This document shows positions 10,687 through 22,760 of a stretch of 64,000 bases of DNA, piece by piece. Where the stretch lies: contig MNCI01014193.1 in assembly GCA_015680685.1 (NCBI GenBank), forward strand, positions 85,283 through 149,282, written 5' to 3'. The translations under genes were made by a program, and so were the position numbers. The notes beneath the pieces are model-generated. The model ran no database searches and was not told the DNA's origin. It saw only the letters and a program-made list of their open reading frames with translations. The DNA comes from Gnetum montanum. Its lineage: Eukaryota > Streptophyta > Gnetopsida > Gnetales > Gnetaceae. The stretch's first letter is position 1; each line of letters starts with the position of its first letter.

Positions 10687-12514
10687 ATGAAGGTGCAATG
10701 CGACGCCTGCGAGCAGGCCACGGCGTCGGTGCTGTGCTGCGCCGATGAGGCCGTTCTGTGCTCGCGCTGCGATGTCAGCATTCATAAGGCTAACAAGCTC
10801 GCTAGCAAGCACAAACGCCTTTCTCTGCTCGGATCTCCATCGCCTAAGCTCTCTCGTTGCGATATTTGCCAGGTATTCTGTTTGCTTCTCTACCTCAGGC
10901 TTTCCTTTTTGCGGTGTAGTGTTTGAAAGTGGAAAAGATACTTCGAATATTGTGAGGATGAGAACGGAAATCGTGTAAAGGTTCATGGAAAAAAGAAATT
11001 TGATAGAATAGTTGCGTAGGGGAGAGGGAGACACAGAAAACACCAGCGTTGTAGAGCGGCTAGAGCTTGAGCGATTCGAACGTTATTTGATGTGGAGATT
11101 TCCGGTATCGCTGCGATTTTTGTCAGGTATGTGGATAATTTTCTACCTCAGGCCTTCGTTTTTGCAGCGTAGCGTTTGAAAGTAGAAAATGTATTTCGAA
11201 TCTTGTGAGGATGAGACCGGAAGCCGTGTAAAGCTTCCTGGAAAAGCGTAAAGTTAAAGAATTGTTGCGTACGAGAGAGTGGGAAAGAGAAAACACGAGT
11301 GCCATAGAGCAGGTAGAGCTTGAACGATTCGAACTTGACTGACGTGGAGATTTACAAACCGCAATTGTACACGAGAATCTAGAGTGTAAGGATTTCAGTC
11401 GTGTGGGTAAGGATTTCAGTCGTGTGGGTAAAGATTTCGTTGAAAAGAATCTAGACTCACTAAACGATCGGAAAACGGAAATCAGTAAGATGATATCGGT
11501 GGAGGTGTTTACGGAAGGTAGGACAGGTGACGTATGGAAATTCTAAGTGTAAGAAAACTTTCATTAAGGTAAAATTTGTAAACCAACACAGGGTAACCGC
11601 ATACTTTGATCCACTTAGCTTATAACTTTTGGCCTTTTTTTTATTAATAGGAACTGTAGTTTGAGAAAGATTTGATACACGCTTCTGTTGCAGGAAAAGG
11701 CCGCGTTTGTCTTCTGCTTGGAAGACCGGGCTCTTCTGTGTAGGGACTGCGATGAATCTGTGCACCGACCGGATACTCTGGCCAGCCAACACCAGAGATT
11801 TCTTGCCACCGGCATTCGCCTGGGCGTGAGCAGCCTTGACTCTCACCTTTCTTCTGATTCGTCTTCCAATTCCAGCCATGAAAAACAATTTACAGGCTGC
11901 AAGGATGCACCTTCCAGAGCTAAAATATCTGTTCCCTCCTTTACTGAGCCTACATGGACTGTCGACGAACTGCTCCATCTTCCAGATCTCACTTCGAAGG
12001 TAAAATCTACGCTTCCGTGAATTCCTGTCTAAGCGTTTAACACATTGTTTCATCTAATAGGCCCCATCTTTGTCGCATTTTAGATAATTTCTTGTCTATG
12101 TGGCTCAAACTCGAATATTTTTGGCGATTTAGATGAGCAATCTAGCCTTGAATCAAGTTTAAAAAAAAAAAAACTTAAAATTTTGTAATGTTTCAGGGAC
12201 CTACGAGCAATTCCGAGGCACTTGATTGGGACATGAACGATTTGGATGTCTTTGCAGTACCAGAAAAGGAAGAGTCTCAACTAGCAAGGGTTCCGCAGAT
12301 GCCTGTAGCCACACCAGGAGGAAGTCATGCCTGTTATGGCGGCAAATACTACAGCACTGCAGGTGCTAAAGCAAAGTCAAAGTCAGATTATCAGAACGCT
12401 GTTCGCTCAGGTCCTGACTACGACTTTGATGACACCGCGTTCATTGTTCCAGATATCGAAACCCTCAGCAGCGATTTCTTCGCTGCTCCAGCAGCAAAGC
12501 GGGCCAGGCGTTAA
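10687..12514 (+). CDS. Double B-box zinc-finger transcriptional regulator (BBX/DBB type)
   Basis: Three exons, all phase 0: 10687-10872, 11694-11999 and 12197-12514, with GT-AG introns; 269 aa. B-box 1 (residues 5-42) has ligands C5, C8, C17, C25, C28, H33 and H42. B-box 2 (58-95) has C58, C61, C70, C78, C81, H86 and H95 with identical spacing; intron 1 splits it after Q62. There is no CCT domain, placing the protein in the STO/STH-like two-B-box group. Known members act in the nucleus in light signalling, often with HY5 and COP1. The tail has WTVDELLHLPDL at the end of exon 2, an acidic stretch followed by IVPDI (247-251; a possible COP1-type VP motif, inference) and a basic KRARR end. The length is usual for the group. 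The ATG is chosen because B-box 1 begins four residues later. Confidence 0.93.
10858..11362 (+). repeat. 254-bp diverged tandem duplication in intron 1, including a copied splice donor
   Basis: Copy 1 (about 10858-11111) starts in the last 15 bases of exon 1 (TTGCGATATTTGCCAG, then GTATTC). Copy 2 (about 11112-11362) starts CTGCGATTTTTGTCAG, then GTATGT. The copies share CTACCTCAGGC, TTTGAAAGT, TGTGAGGATGAGA, GAGCTTGA and GATTCGAAC blocks in order. The duplicated donor at 11127 (AG then GTATGT) fits the plant consensus at least as well as the real donor at 10873. Confidence 0.8.
11386..11427 (+). repeat. 21-bp perfect tandem repeat in intron 1
   Basis: Two identical units of GTAAGGATTTCAGTCGTGTG plus G (11386-11406, 11407-11427), followed by a partial third (GTAAAGATTTCG). 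Confidence 0.9.
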
Positions 12515-13160
12515 TGACCTGACGTTTTCCATAGCTCAGTTCTGGCTTTTTCAGGTTTTCTCCCTGACCCTCCGAGTACTACTGTACAGCCGCGTTAGCC
12601 TAAAGCCATGATTTTTACCTTCGGATCTACTCTAAATGTTCTGTTAGTTTCTTAGCGAAGTGTAATGTGTCTGAAACACTCTTGCAGGGTTTTCTACAGA
12701 TTCTGGTCTCAAAATGTTAATGTCTAGGACTCTAAGCTCAATCCTACCATGTATAGTTTTCTACGATTGGTTCGTTGTTCTTGTCAAATGAAGAATACTG
12801 TTATCATAATTGGAAAAGGAATCAGAAACTCTGTAAGCTGCCTTGATCATGTGTGTTCCTGTGGTGTGTTTTTATTCTCGTGTTCAAATGTATGAAGGAC
12901 AGCCAGTTTTTGTTCGAGTTTTCAAACCATGTTTACCCTATAAGATAATATGTTTTTTCGTTAAAATTTTATAACTGGCTCGTAATTCGTGGGATATATC
13001 TCGAATAATTGCGGCTGCTTCAGAAACATTGGTTTTTTCTTAATGGTTGAAAAAGTTTCGGATCATTGTTTTCCTGCCTGTTATATGCTCTATAGGATCC
13101 CTTAGTTGATCCGGGCCTGGGCCAGAACATGGAGGAAGCTGGAGCCATGTTGAAATCTTT
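12515..13160 (+). other. 3' flank of the B-box gene
   Basis: Presumed 3' untranslated and downstream sequence with no second reading frame. No unambiguous AATAAA signal was found. Confidence 0.4.
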
Positions 13161-13162
13161 TA

Positions 13163-13510
13163 GGGCATGTTTAGTTGCTGGATTTTCCGAGTGCTGGATC
13201 AGTGCAGTTCATTCATTCTATTTAAAAGCGCCGTTTATTCATTTTCTATGAAAGTTTACTTAATTAACTTAAGTTAAATATCAGATTCATGTTTGGCTCA
13301 CCATTTCTTTTGTTGTTTTATTCTATTTAGATTGCTTTGATGAAGGTCTAATCTGCTGAGATTCATGAATCTGTTAACTCAGCATCTTCAGATTCACCTT
13401 CACCCAACCAAACAGATAAATGTATTGGATCAGCAGAGTTCATTATATTTACAAAATTGTTTGGTTTAACTTAATTCAATGTCTTCAGAACCCAACCAAA
13501 CATGTATTGG
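13163..13510. mobile_element. MITE-like element (uncertain)
   Basis: GGGCATGTTTAGTTGCTGGA (13163-13182) follows TTA and resembles the terminal inverted repeats of plant Tourist or hAT-type MITEs. Inverted near-copies of its core (CCAACCAAACA) occur at about 13404 and 13492. Exact right end and target duplication could not be fixed. Confidence 0.35.
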
Positions 13511-13565
13511 ATCAGCAGAGTTCATTATATTTACAAAATTGTTTGATTTAACTTAATTCCATGAA
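13404..13565. repeat. Tandem duplication, about 87-bp period
   Basis: The segment from CCCAACCAAACA through TGTATTGGATCAGCAGAGTT to TTAACTTAATTC occurs twice back to back (from about 13404 and from 13491) with few differences, so the duplication is recent. Confidence 0.75.
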
Positions 13566-13594
13566 GGTTTACGGAGAGTAATTTTCAAACTCAT

Positions 13595-13716
13595 GTCAGG
13601 CCTACTATTTCTTTTGTTTTTTCTATTCTATTCAGATTCATCGAATCTTTTTTCTGTCAGGCCTACTATTTCTTTTGTTTTTTCTATTCTATTCAGATTC
13701 ATCGAATGTTTTTTCT
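13595..13716. repeat. 61-bp tandem duplication, nearly perfect
   Basis: The unit begins GTCAGGCCTACTATTTC at 13595 and at 13656. The copies differ by about one base. A partial third unit (TTCTATTCAGATTCA) follows near 13716. Confidence 0.85.
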
Positions 13717-13819
13717 GTTCTATTCAGATTCAACGATGGTGTTCAATATCTTTCCTGACTCAATGTCTTCAGATTCACCCAAAAGTCATGGCAGGCCTTT
13801 TTAACTTTAAAAAATTAGC

Positions 13820-15540
13820 ATAAGCTTAACAACTTGTACTCTTTCCTAAAAACCATCAAAATTATTAGTGGGCAGAATTATTAAAGTGGATCTGTTATTT
13901 AGAGAGAAATTTGACACTAAATTTAACAATGGATCAAGGATTAAGTCGTCATTGAAAAACTAGTAAAGCTATCTTGTTATATAAAAAGAGAGGATAAAAA
14001 TAATTTGAACAATTATTAAATGATTTTTGTGAGGAATATTTTTGCAAAGTTATTAGGCACTTTGCTAAAAATGATAATCAATTCTTGGGTTGAAGGTGAC
14101 CAGGTTAGGGCAATATGTTAAGCAAGTTTCAGACAAAATCACTCTATTATTGATTAGATATTTTTCTTACACATTGCATAGAATTTGCAAAAATGCCTAA
14201 TAAAAAAGTTTTTATTTGTTTTATTGATTTTGCAAAAGTACATGATTCAATGATTTATACAAAACTATGGTTGCATTTACATAAAATTGACCTCCCTTTA
14301 GATTTAATTGTAGCAACTTAAAGATTGTATAAGGAAGTGATTATTGAAATTACAAACAACAATTTAGAGAAAATTTCAATTTTAAAGCATAATTGAAGTT
14401 AAGCAAGGTTATCAAGTTATCCACTATCTCTAACTCTCTTTGGTATCTTTATTGAGAAAATGCAAGAATGTCATACTATCAAAATTGGATCTCAAGTAGT
14501 GAATTTTTTTTATATGAAGATGATGCTATCTATATCAAAATTGGATCTCAAGGTATGCAAAATATGTTGCAAATTTTAGAAAATTATTTTTGTTTATCTA
14601 ATTTTCAAGTAAATGTAGATAAAACCAAATTGATGATATGGGATACAAGAAATAACTGGTATAACTTTCATTTTGCAAGCACCAATGTGTAAGTAGTAGA
14701 TTCTTTTAAATATTTGGGTTTCATTTATATGAAGAATTACATGTGGAAAAAGTACATTAAAGAAAAAATAGTAAGAGGGATTTCAAAGCTTTGTATGTTT
14801 TCAAAAATAACTGCAAGGATTTAGGCCTTTGGATTTAAAAGATTAGAAAACAAACTTTTTTAGACAATAATCTATCCTACTGTATTGTATGGACATGTTG
14901 TTTGGGGACTTGGACTTGGTGCTAAACTTTGAAAAGATATTGAAAGAGTACAAAAAAACTTTTCTTTTCAATAAGTTAAACATAAAGATGCAAACCCCTT
15001 CCTCAATGTTAAATATGTAAATGTGATTTATTACTTTTACAATTAAAAGCCATGTGCTAATTCATTACATACACTCATAGCTTGTATATCTCAAGGCAAG
15101 ACAAATTCTCTAAAGTAGTTATTGAAGATTTACGAAACCGTGGTTGGTATTTTTAGGGGATGCAATAGATAGATAAGAAAATGAAATATCTCTTGGGTGG
15201 ATGTGTAACAAAATCCTAACCATATCCACCAACTAATCAAACATAAGGTTTTAACATAGATGTGGGCTAATGTAAAAAGTAAGAGGTAATTTTATTTACA
15301 CCACATTAGATATAATAAATCAGGTGTAGAAGCTCACTATCTCTCAATTGCTATTCTCATCAAGTATCAATATGCTATTAGTAAACTTCACTTAAGTTCT
15401 CATCATCTTAGGACTGAAAGTAGAAGATGGATTCAACTCCCTCAAGAAAAGTGCATTTGTAGGCTATATCTAGAAAAAATAGTTGATGGATTTAACATAA
15501 GAATGCATAGATGCCCCCACAATGATTAATGTTGGGATTG
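13820..15540 (+). mobile_element. LINE (L1-type) remnant, ORF2 RT to C-terminus
   Basis: Plus-strand translation shows RT blocks in order: FICFIDFAKVHDSMIYTKLW (near 14215), a degraded RQG...SLTLFGIF block (near 14395-14455), FFLYEDDAIY (near 14510; YEDD in place of YADD), FQVNVDKTKLMIWDTRN (near 14605), VDSFKYLGFIYMKN and TVLYGHVVWG, then a C-terminal HLRTES...HRCP region (near 15400-15520). It has stops and frameshifts throughout. It is the same family as the minus-strand copy at 2250-4507, which it could pair with in transcripts. Confidence 0.75.
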
Positions 15541-18060
15541 CCATACATATGAGTTCATAGCAAAGTGAGCCAACATGGGTTGCATGATTTCAATGCCCAA
15601 GATGTGTCGAAGTCACAATTGTCATGAGCAACTTCATCATCACCAATGACAATTGTGATTGATAGAACTTTGTGTTTTGGGAGAACCTGTGAGGATCATA
15701 AGGAAGTAGCAAGGGTGCACCAAGACAAAGCTGAAGTGTACTCCACCAACCTCTTGCAAATGACTGGCATGATAGTGACTTCCTTAAAGGAATTATTGAA
15801 GGGATCTTCCTATTTTAGCTTTGACAAGGTCGCTTAAGTGTTGTGATTCACTAAAAAGTAACTTTGTGCAAAGATTTTAGGAGCAGCATTTGCAATGGGC
15901 CACATAAGGATGGTAGGATACAAGCATTGACATGCACCTCTCCATTGTGTGCAACCACTGGACTACACAAATAAGGCTGAAAAAACCCTTTCAACTACTA
16001 GGGATAGACCTTTGGTGTTCTTCATTAGATGCGTAGGGATTCACAATGGACAATGTAAGAAACCCTTATTTGCGCTACACCTTTAACTCCTCCAGAAGCG
16101 ATGAGGCTAGCCATACCAAAAGGTTAACAACATCTAAGGGCTTTCCAAAATGCTTTGTGCACAAGATATGAAAGTAGAAGCTTATTAGCCAGGAAACCTT
16201 ATGTTAAGAGTAATAAACTTGATAATTTGTTGTGCTAGTTCTAGCCAAATCTTTAATAGCATCTATTTTTTGTATGATCTCTTACATTTGGAAGATGTAT
16301 TGCTTCCCCAAAAAGCGTTGCATTACCATTAAGCCATCCACTTACTATGGATTGCAAATCCTCAAAGTAATGGAATTGAGTGAGAACTTGTAGCATGATA
16401 TTAATAGGATTTTTTTGGCCCTTGTGCTACAAAAGTGTATGTTTCTTTCCAACTAAATTACCCATAAGATTTCAACCCAAAGTACAATTTTATAGGCAAT
16501 TCTTTTCATAATTATCTTAGCTCATATAACATTCTAGGAATAATCTCACCTAACACTTGTCTAGAAAACAAGTGTCATTTTAATGATGTTGGTATAATTG
16601 CACTTATCAAAGAAGTACTTTAATATCTCACATTCACTAAAGCATAAGACACATGTCAAGATGATGGACGTTGAAGGTTGTCATGGGCTAGAATTGCACT
16701 TTGAATACCTAGTTACCAAAAAAAAAAAAAGATCTTAGAACGACAATGTAGGGCCCAAGAGGTAATTCCCTCATAAATGACGACATAATTTTTTAAACTA
16801 AATTTGAGATCCATTGCTTTTCTTTCATATCTTTGAAGACAAGTTGATCCTTGAAACCATCTCTTATAATAGTAAAATTTTCAATATTGAATAAATGATT
16901 TGGTTATTTTTAATTGCTAGAACTCTTGAAAGTGCAATTGGGGAGCCCATCAACCATGTTGCATGAGGTCTTAACCTTAAACAAGCCAATTATATGAAGA
17001 ATAGCAACAAACTTTGGGCACTTCCCATGAAAACGTTTTTGATTCTGATCCTAAACTAAAATCTCCTTAATAAGGGATTGAAGCAAGGACTAACCTCCAA
17101 CAACCAAGGGATGAGAGGAATATTCAACCCTTGTAAATGAGTTTCTAAATCTCAAAAGGGTGGATGCCTTTGTGTCAAATGTTATCATATAGACTATGAG
17201 GGGATTAAACCCATGGCTTCTCCTCTTACCTCTTGACATGCTAGGTCAATTTTCTAGCCAAGATGAGAGCCTACTATTTCGAATTTTGTATTCCACATCC
17301 TTCAACATGATGGGAGGATAGAGCTTTATCTCAAGAAACCAAAGATAAGTGATTTTTATCATCTATGCCAAAGTAAAAAAATCACTAACTCATGCTGTGA
17401 TCATTTTTATTCAAAATCCTCGTTTGTCTGCTTGAAGCAAACCAATGTGATAGTTAACTCAACTAGATCTTCAACCCTCTCTAAGCAATTGAGAAAATCA
17501 ACATTTGTACGTCCAAGATTGACACTTGAATAATCAGTTGTGTTAGGAGATGGTCGAGTGCTTATTTCTCAACCTGCATGACAAGGTTGCTAATCTTCCA
17601 AGCCAAGGTGGCTTCCATAGCAAAAATATCCACCTCTTTCTTGAAATAAAAGAACATGACATTGCCTTTGACCAAACTCATTTGTATCGCCATATGCTTC
17701 TATGTCATTGCAATCCAAGCTTACATGTCTTTGATCAATAGAGCTCTCCTTCTGAGAGAACCAATGAGTGTTCATAGGAAAGATTTCTCTTAAGCTTCCA
17801 ACACCCAATTTGAAAGTACAATCCATGAGGCCATTAGATCCTTAAAAAGTATTGTTATTAACTCCATCAATCTAAGATGAATTCTCCACTAAGAACTAGC
17901 TTCTATCCCATACTGCTTTCACAAAGGTGTGTTGTTACCTTGCAAGCCATCACCTAAACTCTTTGTTAGTGGAATAGAAGTGGTTGGCCCTCCATGGCCA
18001 TGCAAGCCAAGACCATCCTCTATAGGAGGTATTTCCATTCTCGCACTTAGTTCATCCATC
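15540..18060. pseudogene. Decayed coding-like sequence, unrecognised
   Basis: Composition is less AT-rich than the flanks, and several frames stay open for 60-80 codons on both strands (for example 15646-15837 plus, 17590-17826 minus). The plus-strand frame from 15646 continues past transition-type stops (TAA and TAG for CAA and CAG) to about 16130. No motif of RT, integrase, gag, transposase or a known host family was recognised. It may be another old retroelement interior or a captured gene. Confidence 0.3.
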
Positions 18061-19200
18061 TTGTAAATTTATAACTTATACATATTTATAAATGTTCAAA
18101 GCCACATTCCTGTGTGCTTTCATTGGATTCTACATTTTTATTACTAAAGACATATTGCATATCAAGTCTTGTATTAGTTCAATATATTAAGGCTCCAATT
18201 AAATTATAGTATTGATTTGGATCCAATTTTGATCATTTAACATTAATCTTGGATTTTGGGGACATTAGAATAATTGTTTAGTTATAAATTTTCAAATTAT
18301 AATATTCTATAATCTTCATCGCATATTTTCTATATTATAATAATCATTTCTTATTTTTATTACATATTCATTTTAGCATAGTAGTATGTCAATTTTAAAT
18401 AAAGGATTTCAAAATTTTACTATAATACTTGTTTGAAATTATTTAAAATCTTTTCCTAGTTATTGGAGTATTATCTACATAGCATATTGCTAGTATTTAT
18501 TGTTGTCCATCAACTTTAAGATAGAATATATTCCAATCTTTTACAAATTTAAGGAAATCATGATACTTCAAAAAATGTTTTCATTTTTTAAACCATATAC
18601 TTGGAGCTTCCTTTAATATATCCATAGCCCCTCAATATAAGGTTTTTTTCAATTTACACATTGTTGGAAGATAGCCTGAGATATGAGAAACAAATTAAAA
18701 AATCTCATGAAATGCCTTTATGTGAAATTAAATTAACTAATGATAAAATAAAAGGAGATGAAACCATCAAATAAATAGCAAAAACCCTATATGACAAATT
18801 AAGAATCAACCATGGTATCAATGGATGGAAAAGAAAGAAGAAACAAGGTAATATAAAGAAACAAGAAAGAAAGAAAGCAAGAAACACAAGAGATACATTT
18901 TGAATAATTAATAACCTAATAGAAAGAAATGAAGTTGGAAAATGGAGAATCAAATCTATCTTTTAATTTTAAAAGTATTAATGAAGAAATAGAATTTATG
19001 GTTAACACCTACAAGCTTCTATATTTTGGAAAAATTTCCAACACAATGGAGAGAACCAATATGAGAAGAAGAGATTCAAACAAGAAAAAATTCTAGACTA
19101 TAGTTGTTGGGCCCTCACAATATCTACTAATGATGTGGTAGAGAAATATGAATTCATGATATTTTCATGAATTTTTGATAATAAATCAATAATTAATTAT
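18060..19200. other. AT-rich sequence, nothing recognised
   Basis: No gene, RNA or clear repeat could be supported. Confidence 0.45.
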
Positions 19201-20147
19201 TATAAGCAACAAAAAGGAAAGTTTAAGAAGCTAGAGATACAAATTTTTTGTATAAGCATATAATGAAGTCAAACTTTTGCAGGCAACGATATTGTAGATC
19301 CAATATAGTAGCATAAACTACATCATTGCATATGTGATATTGCAGGGCGCATGCCACCCTATAAATACAACACTTAGGTGCACAGATCCAAATAAGTTTC
19401 AATCCATAATAACAAAACTCTTTTAGTTTGTTTTCGTGAATTTAGTCTTAAGTACTTAGAACTATGATTGCCCGTAGTGTAGTGCGACTTAGTAAATGAA
19501 GTCTTTATTCAAACATCTTATACTTGGGTGCAAGTGTGACCAACAATACAGATTGAGTTATTTCATACTATTGTAGCATTGTCCTAGTATACTGCTTTAG
19601 TTAGAATAATTTTTATTGTTTTCACTTAGATTACTAATTATTGCTTTCCTAGTTAATGTTTTACTATTTCATGCACTTTACTTTTACTATTGTTAGTATG
19701 TGGAATGGATACAACTAATTTCAAGCATAAAGTGTGATCATTTGGTAATCCAATAGTATTATTGCTTGATTTGCCCAGTAGTGAAGTACTTAGTAATCTC
19801 ATTAACGATTACATAAGCCTAGGAAATGTATGGAAAATCAGGAATAGATATCCATCACCCTAGGATAGAATAGATTCGTTTATTATTTTACTTAGACTTA
19901 GAAACTATCTTCATCTTAACCATGTTTGCTAAGAGAAATAATGGCCAAACAACATTAGTTATCATATACCTCACGGTGAGCTAAATCATACACATAGATT
20001 TCACTAGCTTCACGTGGGAAGACAACAGTCTCGAACTTAAACCAATTGCTAGCATAATTACATTACCTTGTCCATGGATTATGATTTGGCATGCATGAAC
20101 ACCTGTGACTTGTATGGTTGAGTGTTGGATTGCTCCACTGCTCATCA
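19200..20147 (+). mobile_element. Gypsy-family LTR, copy F (plus strand)
   Basis: The right terminus CTGCTCATCA (to 20147) follows GGTTGAGTGTTGGATTGCTC, a decayed form of the family's conserved end. A TATA box with family context (CCTATAAATACAACACTTAG, about 19370-19390) matches LTR D read on its own strand. An internal GTGGGAAGACA block near 20012 also matches. The left end is uncertain: TGATGTGG at 19130 is one candidate. No tRNA-Asp-type primer site follows the right end. Confidence 0.6.
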
Positions 20148-20149
20148 AC

Positions 20150-22560
20150 ATAAGTGCATGAAGAAAAAGTCATCTAGCCCTACATCATTTGGAAATATCT
20201 TTGGAATTACCAAAATGGAAGCATCACTATAATGATGTCTTTAGAGACCTTTTATTTAGTGTCAAGTTTGTAGTAAAAGTAGACCTTTTATTTATGTTTG
20301 GAGATCCATCTATGCTTGAGGAAAGCTAGAAAACATGGATTGATATTACAACCCTCAAGAAACATTATAATTTCATTATAAAATCCTTTGTCAATTATAT
20401 ATTTTTTAAACATCATTATATTACTAATTTATCAAATGTAAGGAAGATTTTTATTCTCTAGAATCAAGAGGCAAAGTTTTAATTGGCTTGACATAAAATG
20501 CTATAGACAAATGAATAGCTACTTAAGTATTTGTCAAAAAGGGGTAGAATGCCATACTTTGGATAACTGTATGTTACTTTCTATATTGTCAAATTTATAT
20601 GAAAAAATGGGTATTGCACTAAAAATGATCTAATTCCTTTAGTTATTCAACAAGTATTTTTAAAGAATGGAGTTGACATAGAAAGTAAAGATGTTGAATA
20701 ATAAGTATAGGAACCTAAGACTAAAACTTCAATAAAACTTATAGCAAGATTGAAGAGGGAAGCATCTAGCTCAAAATCAAAGGCACCTGTCAATAAAGAA
20801 GAACAAGAATCACTAACTTTCAAGAGAAGATGAATTAGAAAAGAAAAAAAGATCACTAGAAATTCTAGCAAATCTAGCAGAGGAAATATTGTGATAAAGA
20901 TAAGCTTTTAGCTAGTTCTTACAAAGGATGTTATAAAAACTTTAAAATATGCATATGTATCAAATATCATGTTGGAATATTATCTACTGTAAAATTTACA
21001 AAGAGCAACAAATAGGAATCATGTACGCATATAAAAATTTGCAAGATATGGTAGATGCATTGTTACATAGGATAGCCAATGAAGATGATGGGATATTATA
21101 CAAGTTTCAAGGCCATCCAGGCACCATGTTAGCAATATATTGATACCAACATATTTTCAAGAAAGAAAGATTTCAAAAAAGTTCTCTAAAAAAGTCAAAA
21201 GCCAATCAAAAGTTGTAGAGAAATTTTACTCAATAATACAAGATAAATTCGAATGTTACTCTCCAAATGACAATTCAATATTTGCATATATTTTGTAAGG
21301 CTTGAGATCATGAAAGAAATTTTAGAAAAAGTATAAAGATGAAGTCAAAAGTCTAAATCAAAAGGTAAGTGAAGGAAAACAAAAGATTAATGAGCAAGTA
21401 CAAAAAGCAAGAGAAGCAGGGTTTAGGAAAGAAAACATCTATAAAAAATGCATTGCCTTCTAAAAGGCAATATCTAGAAAGGATGATTTTGAAACAAAAT
21501 ATGAACAGATGAATAAAAAATATATCCTTCAAGTTGATAAAGCACAATTAATGAAGGATGAAAAGGCCATGAAAAAGGAAATGTAAGAATTAATGGTCAC
21601 ATAGAATAATAAGATATAAATCTATCATGAACATCTTTAGAAATTTTCAAGATTAGCAAGAGGAGTGAAGGAAGAATGAGAAATAATTATAGACTTAACT
21701 TATAAGCTTCAAAGAAAATGCAACAAAAAAATTGATAAAGGTCACTAAAGTTGTAGTTATACTAAATGAAAGCTTTGACATAGATATAATCAAGCTCATA
21801 AAGAGATTCATGATCTCAAACAACATATAGTAAGGCAAGCAAGAATACCTCCATCAATAGGTTAGCAATTTGAAAAAATTACTATTGGATAATCTATACT
21901 AGATAACGCAAGAAGGTTTATGGAATTTGAAGAAAATATTAAATAAGCCCTATGAAGACACCAAGAGGAAGAGAGGAGAAGAAACATGGATATATCATGA
22001 AATCAAAGAGTAAAAACTAAAATCACAAGAATAATGTCCAAGAGTAGGAAATTACAGTTTTGTGAAATAATTGTTTCAAGAGTGTGCAATTAAGTTAATG
22101 TGGTGACCATATTAAATAATTAGTATAATGTAAACATTATTTCGCAAGTAAACCATATAATAGAAAAATCATATGCTAGAAGCATGGATGAAAGGAAGTC
22201 AACCCTTCCATATAGTATAATGGATGAGGAAAAAGATGATTTTAAAAGCAGAGTTACATCTAATCAAGATATTGGTAGATGTGACTTATAAATAGACTAA
22301 CTATATAATTAACTTGTACTATAGACAAGACCACCACAAGAAGTGGCAAAAGCACGATCTAAAAGAGTTGATGGAGCACTAAAGATTTCTTTGATGAACA
22401 AATATGAAAATGAACAATTAACAAAGTTGAAGAGTTCTAAACAGAATTGAAGAAAAAAGTTGAAATAATAAGAAAAGATCATATAAGACTGGATAAGGAA
22501 TATACTAGTGATGGAGCTCACATAAGAATGAGAATTATCTATAAAGAAGCATAGATAAAA
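20150..22560 (+). pseudogene. Decayed large reading frame for an unknown coiled-coil protein (1)
   Basis: Immediately after LTR F, plus-strand translation reads as coding sequence broken by transition-type stops and small frameshifts. Recognisable stretches are LPKWKHHYNDVFRDLLFSVK (near 20207), LLKYLSKRGRMPYFG (near 20520), a basic KREASSSKSKAPVNKEEQE segment (near 20755), and a long heptad-like, Lys/Glu/Gln-rich region from about 21350 to 21740 (FETKYEQMNKKYILQV) and again near 22350-22450 (LMNKYENEQLTKLK). No RT, RNase H, integrase, protease or zinc knuckle is seen. Its position after an LTR suggests the interior of a non-autonomous LTR element. Compare 26290-29010. Function unknown. Confidence 0.4.
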
Positions 22561-22760
22561 AATGTTTTTTGTAAAATGAAACAAATAAGACTCATTTGTA
22601 AATAATAGATGAAATCACAATGTAAACCTATGGAGTATCGATTATGATTTGTGAATATATGATAATTTGATCTTAGTAAGGATAATATATACCCCAACAT
22701 ACAATTCAACACACACTTTATTTGCTTATAACATAACTCAAGTTTGCACCATTTGTGGAA
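22560..22760. other. Short spacer, nothing recognised
   Basis: AT-rich sequence between the unknown reading frame and the RTE-type LINE. Confidence 0.4.

Noticed and set aside
10345-11043. 232-codon open frame antisense to the B-box gene
   Set aside because: It crosses exon 1, the leader and intron 1 of a well-supported gene, has no family similarity, and arises from GC-rich coding DNA read backwards.
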